The notes below the pieces were generated by a model. The model worked only from the letters and a program-made list of their open reading frames with translations, did no database searches and was not told where the DNA came from. Source: Candidatus Megaera endosymbiont of Mesostigma viride (lineage in GTDB: Bacteria > Pseudomonadota > Alphaproteobacteria > Rickettsiales > Rickettsiaceae). From it: a stretch of 64,000 bases of DNA. The position numbers and the translations under genes are program-made. Of this stretch, positions 46,878 to 55,692 are shown in pieces. Positions within the stretch are counted from its first letter, which is position 1. Every line of letters begins with the position of its first letter. The stretch lies in the NCBI GenBank assembly GCA_020410825.1, contig CP084576.1:248001-312000 (forward strand), written 5' to 3'.

Positions 46878-46938
46878 TCAAGATATTGCACAATTTTATT
46901 TCAAGGAAATTAATAATTTGGATAGATTCAATGAATAG
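46870..46938 (+). CDS. 22-codon overlapping open frame between rvhB6d and rvhB6e
   Basis: An ATG at 46870 overlaps the rvhB6d stop. It opens a 22-codon frame, preceded by a purine and G-rich stretch, whose TAG at 46936-46938 overlaps the rvhB6e ATG at 46931. The arrangement would let ribosomes finishing rvhB6d re-initiate and hand over to rvhB6e. It may equally be chance; the peptide itself has no recognisable function. Confidence 0.25.
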   Translation: MNNQDIAQFYFKEINNLDRFNE

Positions 46939-49900
46939 GATTTGGTCGTTTTTGATATTATTATTCTGCCTTTCAGCCTGTAGCGGTGACCGCTGTATTG
47001 AGGCTGACGATTTCGGATTCGTTAATTTGACGGTATCGGCAAGGTATACTAAAGAGGAAATGTCCAATCAGTCTGGTATAGCGCAAGTTGCCCCTTGGAG
47101 ACTTTCAAATTATAAAGTCGACGGTAGGCCTCTGGTAATTTTAGTTAGAGGATGGACGCAAGGAGTCGATAGGAATAAGAGTTCAGAGCTTTCAGCCTGG
47201 TGTGCGTGGTATGGTCAGGCCGATAACACTGCTACCTTGTCCACATTTTGCCAAAGACTTCGGGAATGTACATTTATAGATGATACTATGTGTACTAATA
47301 CTAAAGATGCACAAATTACAAATGCTCCGTGTATTTTTAAAAATGGTGTAGGGTTATATGCACTTATTGCCAGGAAAGGTACGAATCCTAATCAGACTTT
47401 TTCAAGTCAGAAAAATCCTCAAGGGCTTACTTTTCATTTAGGCGAGAAACCGGTAGGGTATGAAATGCTTGATGTTGATAAGAATGGCAATACTCGTACT
47501 GCTGGCGGTATCCTCTATAACTATCAGGATGAAAGCGGAAGTCAAAGTGATTTAAAACAACAATATGCAAACAGTGATTTATATTTTAAGATCTTAGATA
47601 ATTTTTATGATGATAATAGCGGGCAATATCGGGTTAGTATAAAATCCGGTATTACCGATACGAGTCCTGATCCTATAACTTATGTCACGAATCTAGTTAA
47701 AAACTTTCTTTTTGGAGTAAATGGCGATTACGGTTTAATCCGAAATATCTACATGGGTATAGTTAATAACCCTGGCTATAGAATGGCTGTGTCTGCTTTA
47801 TTATCGCTTTATATTATGTGGACGGCTCTTAGTTATCTGGTTGGAAACGTCCAAGTAACCCATACTGAATTAATAGTTAGGGTAATGAAAATTGCCGTAG
47901 TTTCAGCGTTGCTTAGTTCTGAGTATAGTTGGACATTTTTTAATGACTATTTATTTGTCTGGTTTGTTGGCGGGGTAGACCAAATTCTGAAAATGATAAC
48001 AGAAGCTGGAGCTACAGGACCTGGATCACCAGGAATACTTGGTATGATGCTTGCTCCTCAAACTTTATCTAAATTGTTTTCTTTATTATTTGTAGATTGG
48101 ATGGGTTTTATATATATTATATTATTCTTCTTTGCTTTATATTTCTTAATTATTATATTTTTCGATGCTGCTGTTATTTATCTTACAGCCTTAATTGCAA
48201 TCGGGATGATAATAACCATGGGCCCGATATTTATTTGCTTTTTACTATTTGGCATTACACGGTCCTTATTTGAAAACTGGTTAAGGCAGCTTATCTCTTA
48301 CGCTATTCAACCGATTATCTTATTTACGGGACTTGTGTTCATCTCCATGATTTTACGCCAGGAAATATATGGATCTCTAGGTTTTAGAATCTGTAAACAC
48401 ACTTTTCCTAAAATGAATAATGATGGAGCTGAGGTAATTAGTGATTTTACTAAGGAGAATTTAGGTTTTGATTTAGGGGATTCGATTTTTTACTGGTGGT
48501 TTCCTGAGCCGATGAAAGGCGAGCAATTTACCAGAGTTAAACGTAATATACCGATTCCAATAGATCATTTTCAATCTGGGGATAATGTTATAACCGGAGC
48601 AGATGATGGATCTTTCTGTGAAGCTTATGCTTGTATAGGTGCAAGATATGTAGATTTACCGTTCCTTGATCCTGATAGAGACCTACGGAGGATTAACCAA
48701 TTCTGGAATGGAAAATTTGTCCAGCTTGATGGTATGTTGTTAATTTTTGTGGCTATTTATCTACTGGATAAATTTAACGGTATTGCTGTCTCTATTGCTA
48801 AGTTTATTTCAAATACTTCGGGAAATCTTACTAGAATGGCTAATGTTAACAAACATGCTTCAGCCGGTATACGATCAGCAATGGATAAGTATGTTACGTC
48901 GCCAATAAAAGGCAGATTGGCGCAAACTACAGTAGGAAGAAAGATTACTGAGATTAGAAAACGTGCATCTGAAACACTAAATGAGTTGAAGCAGTTACCA
49001 TCTGCCTTTATTGATGATAGGAGGATTACTAACCTCAAGCGAGACGCTTTGTCAGGTAATGTAAACATGGCGGTAGCAGCAGAGGCAAAAAAATTATCCG
49101 GTCTTGATTACAGGGATGTGAAGAAGGGGGCTATCGGTAAGTATACTAATGTTTTAAAAGAAAAACTGAAAGAGATAGGATTTACTGATAAAGAGGCTGG
49201 TAGAATTGCTGATAAAATGTCTCATAAGAAATTCAGTGAGTTACAAAACGAATTTGCCAAGGCTAAATACGGTAAGGATTTTACCAAGTTGAACGAGCAG
49301 GAGCAACAGTTGATTAAAGCTCTTCTTGAAAGCAGGCATCAGGATAAATCAGTAGAAACATTAGCTAAAGAAAAATACGGTAAAAAATATAAAAACTTAA
49401 GTGCGGCAGAGCAAAAATTAATAGGTGATTTTGCTAGAGCAGAAACCAATAAGAAATCCTTGCGGGAGCTAGCAGATGACGCTGATTATTCAAGGAAATA
49501 TGCAGAAGCTTATGTTGATGCCTATCAGGCTTTGTCCGATAGGGGGGTAGGGCTTCTTGGTAAACATAATGCTACTTTCAGGTCGCTAAAAGAGCTGCAA
49601 CATAAAGTTAAAACAAAACAGGATCTTGAAAAAGCTAAGCAGAAACAGTTTGGAGAAGAACTGTATGCGGGATACCAGAATTTAAAACATGAGGCTTATA
49701 GGAAAGTTGTAGGTGAAAGTGATAATGAAACTCTTAAAGCTCTCGGTAATACTTTTGCGGGCGGTGCATGGAACAACATTAATATGAATAAAGATGCTGA
49801 AAATTACCGCTTGCAGACATATAATGAAATGCTGGCCGATAGAGCAAGAGAACAAGAGTATAAACCAGTGGCAATGAAAATAGATAGTTTAAGCAAGATT

Positions 49901-50626
49901 AAAGGAGAAAGTGTAGTATCGCCGGAATTTATTGCCAGAGCTAAAGTTAAAGTCGGTGGTGATTCAAATCTAGAGGTATATAGAGAACTAGCCCAGCAAG
50001 AAATACAGCATAAAGTTTATCAGGAGCTAATCAAAGCCGACAAAGATGATCCAAATCCTGTACTTAAGGGTGAGAAATACATGAGAGAATATGCTAAAGA
50101 TTCCGAAATGGTTAGTATGATTGATAAAGCAGAACGCCTGAAAACACATATACTCGAGGAAGATCCTTTCGTAGCACTGGAAACCCGTCACCAAACCATA
50201 GTTAAGGAAGCAGAAGAAAATATAAGACATAATACCCAGATTCTGGAAGACCATTTTGGTATGAGAGATATACCACCGCAGGAATTGCCGGTTTTACTTG
50301 AGGAATACTATCAAACCAAGATTGCTGAATTAGAAGTTGCTAAAGAACAGGGAATAGGACCACAAAGAGATGAAGATGCAATAATAGTAGTACCAAAAGA
50401 TGAAGTATTAAAACTACAAAAATCATTAAGGGATTTTGAAGATAGTGAGAGGGTTCTAGAAGAGATCAGTCGAAGAAAAATGGATATTGTAAGTGAAGTA
50501 GACAAACACGTATCCGGTATTAATGAACATAGGAAAGAAGCCGGTATGCAGGAATATATTCCTATTAAGACCACGCAGGTGGGTCTAAGGTCGGCTAGAA
50601 CAATTGAAGATTTAAGAAGAAGATAA
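46931..50626 (+). CDS. rvhB6e: RvhB6e, VirB6-family lipoprotein-like protein with long coiled-coil tail
   Basis: A 1231-residue protein. From the ATG at 46931 it begins with a lipoprotein signal (F-L-I-L-L-F-C-L-S-A-C, lipobox L-S-A-C). A TTG 15 codons earlier is also in frame but would bury this signal. A periplasmic domain, the VirB6 core (about 260-640; signature L-F-G-I-T-R-S-L-F-E-N-W) and a charged, helical tail of about 590 residues follow. Within the tail, residues 776-811 and 812-847 are two tandem 36-residue repeats, each starting A-K-x-K-Y-G-K. The long tail distinguishes it from VirB6 of Agrobacterium (about 300 residues). It is the last rvh gene of this block. Confidence 0.92.
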   Translation: MNRIWSFLILLFCLSACSGDRCIEADDFGFVNLTVSARYTKEEMSNQSGIAQVAPWRLSNYKVDGRPLVILVRGWTQGVDRNKSSELSAWCAWYGQADNTATLSTFCQRLRECTFIDDTMCTNTKDAQITNAPCIFKNGVGLYALIARKGTNPNQTFSSQKNPQGLTFHLGEKPVGYEMLDVDKNGNTRTAGGILYNYQDESGSQSDLKQQYANSDLYFKILDNFYDDNSGQYRVSIKSGITDTSPDPITYVTNLVKNFLFGVNGDYGLIRNIYMGIVNNPGYRMAVSALLSLYIMWTALSYLVGNVQVTHTELIVRVMKIAVVSALLSSEYSWTFFNDYLFVWFVGGVDQILKMITEAGATGPGSPGILGMMLAPQTLSKLFSLLFVDWMGFIYIILFFFALYFLIIIFFDAAVIYLTALIAIGMIITMGPIFICFLLFGITRSLFENWLRQLISYAIQPIILFTGLVFISMILRQEIYGSLGFRICKHTFPKMNNDGAEVISDFTKENLGFDLGDSIFYWWFPEPMKGEQFTRVKRNIPIPIDHFQSGDNVITGADDGSFCEAYACIGARYVDLPFLDPDRDLRRINQFWNGKFVQLDGMLLIFVAIYLLDKFNGIAVSIAKFISNTSGNLTRMANVNKHASAGIRSAMDKYVTSPIKGRLAQTTVGRKITEIRKRASETLNELKQLPSAFIDDRRITNLKRDALSGNVNMAVAAEAKKLSGLDYRDVKKGAIGKYTNVLKEKLKEIGFTDKEAGRIADKMSHKKFSELQNEFAKAKYGKDFTKLNEQEQQLIKALLESRHQDKSVETLAKEKYGKKYKNLSAAEQKLIGDFARAETNKKSLRELADDADYSRKYAEAYVDAYQALSDRGVGLLGKHNATFRSLKELQHKVKTKQDLEKAKQKQFGEELYAGYQNLKHEAYRKVVGESDNETLKALGNTFAGGAWNNINMNKDAENYRLQTYNEMLADRAREQEYKPVAMKIDSLSKIKGESVVSPEFIARAKVKVGGDSNLEVYRELAQQEIQHKVYQELIKADKDDPNPVLKGEKYMREYAKDSEMVSMIDKAERLKTHILEEDPFVALETRHQTIVKEAEENIRHNTQILEDHFGMRDIPPQELPVLLEEYYQTKIAELEVAKEQGIGPQRDEDAIIVVPKDEVLKLQKSLRDFEDSERVLEEISRRKMDIVSEVDKHVSGINEHRKEAGMQEYIPIKTTQVGLRSARTIEDLRRR

Positions 50627-50639
50627 GAGGTGAAAAATA

Positions 50640-50657
50640 GGGGCTAAAATAAGCCCC
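50640..50657 (-). terminator. Hairpin terminator for the small Cys-rich gene
   Basis: GGGGCT (50640-50645) pairs with AGCCCC (50652-50657). Read on the minus strand, the stem is followed by TATTTTTC, an intrinsic-terminator pattern, 23 bases after the stop of the small gene at 50681. On the plus strand it may also slow polymerase after rvhB6e, but no U-run follows there. Confidence 0.65.
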
Positions 50658-50680
50658 GTGAAAGTTTAGGAATCAATAAG

Positions 50681-50902
50681 CTAAAGAATGGTACACCATG
50701 AGCCACCATGTTCAGGATTTGTGTCATCTGGATCTTTACAACATCCAAGACACGTGGAAGTGAAATGGTCTGTAGTTGGTGTATGTGGTACAGAACCATA
50801 TGAAGCGTCATCTGCTGCTCTTGCCTTTTCCATTGCGTCATAATAGTTCTCGTTTTTAGCACGACCGTGGAACTGCTTTTCTACCTCACGTTGTTTGGCC
50901 AT
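50681..50902 (-). CDS. Small Cys-rich protein with C-terminal CaaX-like box
   Basis: A 73-residue hydrophilic protein of unknown family. The ATG at 50902 is chosen because AAAGGTG stands 7 bases upstream; a GTG three codons earlier lacks this. The first ~35 residues are charged and helical. The second half contains C-L-G-C-C and ends G-S-W-C-T-I-L, so the last four residues fit a CaaX prenylation signal (Leu at X would favour geranylgeranyl transferase I). A hairpin terminator follows. It is convergent with the rvh operon. The Cys could instead bind a metal. Gene reality is supported by the ribosome site and terminator, not by homology. Confidence 0.65.
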   Translation of the reverse strand: MAKQREVEKQFHGRAKNENYYDAMEKARAADDASYGSVPHTPTTDHFTSTCLGCCKDPDDTNPEHGGSWCTIL

Positions 50903-51090
50903 AATAAACACCTTTATTAAAGTTAATAAAACTAAATTTGATTTAATTAATATATGTATAATTTAATTATTAGTTAATTTAACAGGATTTGCAAATATAA
51001 TATTTTCTTTTTATTGCAATAAATAGTTGCAAAATAAACTAAATAGCTGTTTTAATTGAGAGATGCTTATAAAATAATCATGATTATTTA

Positions 51091-51176
51091 ATGAAACCAA
51101 CAGAACAGCGAAGTCTTACAAGAGAACAGAAAGAAGCAGTAGGGTTATTATCTATCGGCACGTTTCTCGAGTACTT
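51091..51176 (+). CDS. proP: ProP-type MFS transporter, 5' exon
   Basis: The ATG at 51091 opens 28 codons plus two bases, ending in G-T-F-L-E-Y, the start of the first helix of ProP-like MFS transporters (compare G-N-x-L-E-W-Y-D-F). At 51176 the gene is cut by a group II intron. Joining base 51176 to base 53126 gives F-D-L-M-L and continues the same frame, producing a 439-residue protein. AT-rich DNA upstream (50903-51090) has no clear promoter. Confidence 0.85.
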
Positions 51177-51689
51177 GTGCGTCCAGTTAAGGCGCTTATG
51201 TTGAGTGAGAGATAAACTCACCACGGTAAAAGTTAGAGCCGTGTAACTAGGATAGCAATATAATGCGAAATCATTATATTGAAGCCTATCGACAAACCAA
51301 TTTAAAGAATTGGTGTGACTGTTCAGGTCGTAATGCAAATGAACACATTGGTAGCCTCGTAAAAGAATTAAGTCTGAAGGTTGAGCCTCTAAGTATTAGG
51401 TGAAAACAGTAAAACAAAATGAAATCTAACTGACACGTTTTGTTTCTTCAGCGGGGTAATAGTGACGACATGAACAGATAGGACATAGGTAGCAACTGGA
51501 GAGGCCCTCCTCATCCCTAGAGAAATACTAGGAGCAAGATCTTTTCTATAACGAGATATATCTCGGAAAAGAAGAGAAGATGAGAGGGAGTCGGATAGGG
51601 GCATAGTAGTGATGAAGCAAGGTAATGCTTGTGGAGCGAAGGCCTCTTACTTAGAAAACATCTTCTAACAAAACGAGAGGTAAAGGAGA

Positions 51690-53024
51690 ATGATAAAAAC
51701 TCCAATTTTATTACAAGATCTGAGGAAGAAGATATACATTCAAGCGAAGTCTGAAAAGACTTGGCGATTCTGGGGCATTTATGTACATATGTGTAAAATT
51801 GAAACCTTAAGAGAATCGTATCGTCTGGCACGAAAGAACAATGGAGCGCCAGGCATTGACAAGATGACCTTTGAGGATATAGAAAGAAACGGTGTTGAAT
51901 CGTTTCTTCACCAGATACACAATGAACTTAAATCAGAGACTTACTACCCTTTACGAAACCGTCTAAAAGAAATACCAAAAGCAAGCGGAAAAGGTATGCG
52001 CAAGCTTTTAATTCCTTCCATACGGGATCGTGTGGTTCAGGGTGCTTTAAAACTCATTCTTGAACCTATTTTTGAAGCAGACTTTCAACAAGGATCTTAT
52101 GGATACCGACCTAGTAAAAATGCACAAGAAGCAGTGCAAAGAATAGCAGATGATCTCGTTAAGAAGAAAGGAAACGTCATTGATGCCGATCTTAAGGATT
52201 ATTATGGCAGCATCAGACATGATATTCTTCTTACCAAATTAGCTAAAAGAGTTAAAGATTCATCTGTTATGAGGCTTCTGAAGCTAATAATTAAGGCGGG
52301 AGGTAAAAGTGGAATTTGTCAAGGAGGCCCTTTATCACCTCTGTTAAGCAACATCTATCTGACTTCAGTGGATGAGATGCTTGAAAGAGCAAAAGAGGCT
52401 ACAAAGATTGTAATTCAAGGCAAAAGCTACACTAATCTAGAATATTATAGATGGGCCGATGACATTGTGATTTTAGTTGATAGTTATCAAAAATGGGAAT
52501 GGCTCTTTAAAGCTGCTTATAAAAGGCTTCGAGAAGAACTTAGTAAGATTGGAGTTACGCTGAACACTGATAAAACTAGACTTGTATATGCAGAAAAAGG
52601 TAACACTTTCTCTTTCCTTGGTTTCCGCTTCAAACGAATACGGACAAGGCAAGGAAAAGAAGGAGTACTGCGCCTCCCTAAAATAGAAAGTCGTACAAAA
52701 CTGTTGAGAAAGCTCAAAGAAGTATTCCGACAACATCGATCACATCATGTAAGACAAGTTATCGATGAGATCAACCCAATTCTAAGAGGTTGGGTATCCT
52801 ATTTTAGGATCGGGAACTCAAGTGAATGCTTTGCATTTATCAAAGACTGGGTAGAAAAGAAGCTGAGAAGACATCTTATGTATGCCCAAAAGCGTCAAGG
52901 ATTTGGATGGAAGAGATGGAGTAAAGAGACACTTTATAAAACCTTAGGGTTATATAATGGATACCACCTCTTGAAAGTAACTCCTGTTCAATTAGGTCTC
53001 ATAAACTTGGATACGAAATTCTAA
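51690..53024 (+). CDS. ltrA: Group II intron reverse transcriptase/maturase
   Basis: A 444-residue LtrA-type protein. The RT domain spans about 45-320 with the RT-1 region N-N-G-A-P-G-I-D, R-K-L-L-I-P-S-I-R-D-R-V-V-Q, a catalytic box Y-R-W255-A-D-D258 (variant of YADD, with Trp for Tyr), and G-F-R-F-K. A thumb/maturase domain X (about 335-430) follows with R-G-W-V-S-Y-F. There is no C-terminal HNH endonuclease, so retrohoming would rely on a replication fork or nicked target. The protein helps fold and splice its host intron and can copy it into new sites. Confidence 0.95.
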   Translation: MIKTPILLQDLRKKIYIQAKSEKTWRFWGIYVHMCKIETLRESYRLARKNNGAPGIDKMTFEDIERNGVESFLHQIHNELKSETYYPLRNRLKEIPKASGKGMRKLLIPSIRDRVVQGALKLILEPIFEADFQQGSYGYRPSKNAQEAVQRIADDLVKKKGNVIDADLKDYYGSIRHDILLTKLAKRVKDSSVMRLLKLIIKAGGKSGICQGGPLSPLLSNIYLTSVDEMLERAKEATKIVIQGKSYTNLEYYRWADDIVILVDSYQKWEWLFKAAYKRLREELSKIGVTLNTDKTRLVYAEKGNTFSFLGFRFKRIRTRQGKEGVLRLPKIESRTKLLRKLKEVFRQHRSHHVRQVIDEINPILRGWVSYFRIGNSSECFAFIKDWVEKKLRRHLMYAQKRQGFGWKRWSKETLYKTLGLYNGYHLLKVTPVQLGLINLDTKF

Positions 53025-53029
53025 GGGAA

Positions 53030-53060
53030 AGCCCGTTGCGGGAAAACCGCACGGCGGGTT
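53030..53060 (+). ncRNA. Group II intron domain V
   Basis: The AGC triad (53030-53032) and CCCG pair with CGGG and UU (55-60 of the same hundred). After the bulge, TGCGG (53037-53041) pairs with CCGCA (53047-53051) around a GAAAA loop. This is the catalytic metal-binding hairpin of group II introns and appears undamaged. Confidence 0.9.
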
Positions 53061-53125
53061 TGACGTGGCGGGGGCAGGAAACGTGGCTCTTGAGTTTGAG
53101 TATGCGCGCCTGACCTCGACCCTAC

Positions 53126-54359
53126 TGACCTCATGTTATTTGTTCATATGGCGGTATTGCTTAATGACTTGTTTTTTCCTAAAACTGACCCTTTTACCGC
53201 TTCTTTACTTGCTGCATTTGCATTTTGTTCTACATACTTGCTAAGGCCCATAGGGGCTTTAATATTTGGCTATATTGGTGATAATATAGGACGTAAACAT
53301 ACAGTTATAATTACAACACTGATGATGTCCGGTTCTTGTGTAGTTATGTCAGTGCTCCCAACCTATGCTGAAATAGGTATAACAGCCTCTTACACTATTA
53401 TAATTTGTAGAATTATCCAAGGTATGTCTAGTATGGGGGAAATTATTGGAGCACAAGTATATCTCTCTGAAATAGTTAAACGTCCTATACAATATGCAGC
53501 CGTTTCTTTTGCATCAAACTTTAGTGCTGTAGGTTCGATGGCGGCTTTAGGAGTTGCAAGTTTAGCCACTTCATCGATTACTTCTTTTAATTGGCGATTT
53601 GCTTTTTTAATTGGTGCTGGTATAGCTCTTATTGGGTCATATGCAAGAAAAGCGCTTAGAGAAACCCCAGAATTTGCAGATGCGAGAAAAAGATTAATTT
53701 TAACTAAAGAAACCAACCACTATAAGGATATTAATATAAAAACTGTTCTAGCTTACTTTGCAATAGAATGTGCATATCCTGTTTGGTTTTATATATTATA
53801 CGTATATCTTGGGCAGGTGCTAAAGGATAAGTTTGAACTTACGCCTCACCAAGTTATCACAAATAACCTCTATGTTTCAATAGTAGGATGCATTGCTACT
53901 TTTGTTATTGTTTATATAGTACGGACTGTACATCCATTTAAAATATTAAATATAAGGCTAGCTGCATCATTTGTATTAGGATTAGGGTTTTTATTATTAG
54001 ATGCAATGGATTCTCCTATACAAATCATGTTTTTTCAAATGTGTATTGCTGCATTTAAAGTTACTAGCTTTCCAGCTATGTCTGTTTTCTTTAAACATTT
54101 CCCTACATTACATCGTTTTAAATGTAGCAGTATGGTTTATGCAATGTCACGTACAGTAATGTCTGTTATTACTACATTTGGCATGATATACTTAGTCAGA
54201 GACTATGGTTATCCTGGAATCTGTATTATATTATTTCCAATACTTATTGGTTACGCCATTGCTCTTAATTATTTTCAAAAGTTGGAGAAGGGAGACGATA
54301 ATCATCAAAAACTAACAACCGATGATACTTCTTATAATAAAAATCATAATCCTGTTTAG
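53126..54359 (+). CDS. proP: ProP-type MFS transporter, 3' exon
   Basis: This holds about 410 residues after the intron: F-D-L-M-L, then R-P-I-G-A-L-I-F-G-Y-I-G-D-N-I-G-R-K, the MFS loop 2-3 signature, and about 11 more helices. It resembles the ProP/metabolite-H+ symporter family, which moves osmolytes such as proline or betaine and is multiplied in Rickettsiaceae. Without splicing, translation from an internal ATG (53133) would lack most of helix 1. The last 95 bases overlap the convergent alarmone hydrolase gene. Confidence 0.88.
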
Positions 54360-54945
54360 TAGCTATAATTTTATATGAACTCATATAAATATACTCTTCT
54401 AAACTGATATCATCAAATTCAGTAGATATGATAGCCACATATTTTAAAGTTTCTTCTGCTATCTTTTTCTGCTTTTCAGTTTTTATGCTTTCTATAGTTT
54501 GAATATTATGCAACCTATCAAATAGCTTTATTAATAAAACTTCCTTATCCTTTTTATGGTAAGCATTATTAATTATTTCTTCTACAGTTAATTTTGTCCC
54601 ATCTGGTCTATCACGAGTAAGTCTATCAACTATTTCTGCTATTCTTTTCCCAAAACCATCCTGTATTATTTCTACGGTAATTTCGCTGTCTTCAATAATA
54701 TCATGCAATATGCTAGCTACTATTACATCCGTTTTTAAATTGTAGTCAGATATCATATAAGCTACTTCTAAAGGGTGGGTGTAATATAACTCGCCTGATT
54801 TTCTTTTTTGGTCAGCATGATATTTCCTTGCGAAGTAAATAGCTTTATTAATTAACTCGAAATCCAGCGCATTTTGAGTATCTAATGATTTAAGTTTTTC
54901 TGTTAATCTTAGTGAATATTTGCAGAGTGTGGAATAATCCATCAT
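54265..54945 (-). CDS. Small alarmone (ppGpp) hydrolase, SpoT-like HD domain
   Basis: A 226-residue protein with only the HD hydrolase part of RelA/SpoT: A-R-K-Y-H-A-D-Q-K-R, T-H-P-L-E-V-A, the metal pair in I-L-H-D-I-I-E-D-S, and F-D-R-L-H-N-I. No synthetase, TGS or ACT domain is present, so it is a Mesh1-like or truncated SpoT hydrolase that would degrade (p)ppGpp. Rickettsiaceae carry several spoT fragments, often near proP genes and integrative elements. The ATG at 54945 is chosen (54942 is also possible); a TTG further up lacks support. Its 3' end lies inside proP. Confidence 0.85.
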   Translation of the reverse strand: MMDYSTLCKYSLRLTEKLKSLDTQNALDFELINKAIYFARKYHADQKRKSGELYYTHPLEVAYMISDYNLKTDVIVASILHDIIEDSEITVEIIQDGFGKRIAEIVDRLTRDRPDGTKLTVEEIINNAYHKKDKEVLLIKLFDRLHNIQTIESIKTEKQKKIAEETLKYVAIISTEFDDISLEEYIYMSSYKIIATKQDYDFYYKKYHRLLVFDDYRLPSPTFENN

Positions 54946-55214
54946 TTTAAGAATCAATTAATTCTATACTTATATAATAATCCCTTATTAGTTGAAATAT
55001 AAGCAAATTATGAATAATTTATTAAATTATTTTCTTTAGTGCTACAGATTAAAAAATGGAACATCATTTAAGTAGGACAATACTTACTTCCCGGGTTTCA
55101 TAGGTAAGGCAAAGTCTCGTATAAAAGATAAATTCACAGGTTTTTACTTTAGTGTAAGGAATAAAGGAATACTGCAAGAAAGAATTTTAAGTATTATCCC
55201 GTATAGTACTGTTT

Positions 55215-55439
55215 TTATTTAGAAGAAATTTTCAATTTTTTTCTGGGAGGAATAAAAAGTGATTCTGATTCATTAGCACCTTTTTGTTTATTCTGTTCCA
55301 TAATACCAACATAATAAACTCCGTTTTTTACTAGACTTATTATGTTCCATCCGGATTCCATATCTTCTTTTACAGCTTCAAATTCAGGGCTATTATCAGT
55401 AAATGAGATAAATTTCTGTATCGGTTTTTTATGTACCAT
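55215..55439 (-). CDS. Small conserved-looking hypothetical protein
   Basis: A 74-residue protein with no signal or membrane segment. A central stretch (W-N-I-I-S-L-V-K-N-G-V-Y-Y-V-G-I) suggests a small beta sheet, flanked by an acidic helix and a Lys-rich C-terminus. It resembles the short Rickettsiales-restricted proteins annotated as DUF2674, but this is from memory and unverified. It stands alone between two noncoding gaps of about 250-270 bases; the one at 54946-55214 shows nothing I recognise. Confidence 0.55.
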   Translation of the reverse strand: MVHKKPIQKFISFTDNSPEFEAVKEDMESGWNIISLVKNGVYYVGIMEQNKQKGANESESLFIPPRKKLKISSK

Positions 55440-55635
55440 AAGTATTTAAAATTAATAATTTAACTTGTATTTAATTTTTGGTGGCAATAATAGGTAAACT
55501 ATTGCAAAAAAGCAAATAAAATAATTTTCAACCTTATCCATAAGGAATTAGTAAATCTTATATCAATAAAATTAATTTTAACTTAAGATTTTAACCCTTG
55601 GTATTTTTTCTTAACCGTTTATATGTCCCTAACTA

Positions 55636-55664
55636 TTGACAACATATTAGTCCTCTATTATGTT
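55636..55664 (+). promoter_or_regulatory. Sigma-70-like promoter of the pdh directon
   Basis: A perfect TTGACA (55636-55641), a 17-base spacer and TATGTT (55659-55664) lie about 30 bases before the pdhA ATG. It is the clearest -35 box in the window and likely drives pdhA through fumC. Confidence 0.75.
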
Positions 55665-55692
55665 CGAGGTTTATTTATTTTAATGAAATAAT

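Larger units (their letters stand above)
51177..53125 (+). mobile_element. Group II intron (1949 bases) inserted in proP
   Basis: The 5' end GTGCG matches the group II consensus GUGYG. Domains I-III occupy about 51177-51680. The domain IV open frame (51690-53024) encodes the maturase/reverse transcriptase. A canonical domain V follows, then domain VI with a candidate bulged branch A at 53119, 7 bases from the 3' end, which closes in AC (AY consensus). The boundaries are fixed independently by restoration of the proP frame. A candidate EBS1, AAGTAT at 51391-51396, can pair with the exon end GTACTT (IBS1) with one G-U pair. Because all core parts are present, the intron may still splice. Confidence 0.92.

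Noticed and set aside
50644-50862. A 72-codon minus-strand frame overlapping the CaaX-like small gene.
   Set aside because: It runs through the terminator hairpin and lacks a ribosome site, whereas the frame at 50681-50902 has both a start signal and a terminator downstream.
51177-51831. Short minus-strand frames within the intron's 5' domains.
   Set aside because: The region is structured ribozyme RNA; these frames have no starts with ribosome sites.
55170-55225. An AT-rich hairpin (GTATTAT/ATAGTAC) followed by a T-rich run on the plus strand.
   Set aside because: No plus-strand gene ends nearby and the stem is short with a G-U pair; not convincing as a terminator.
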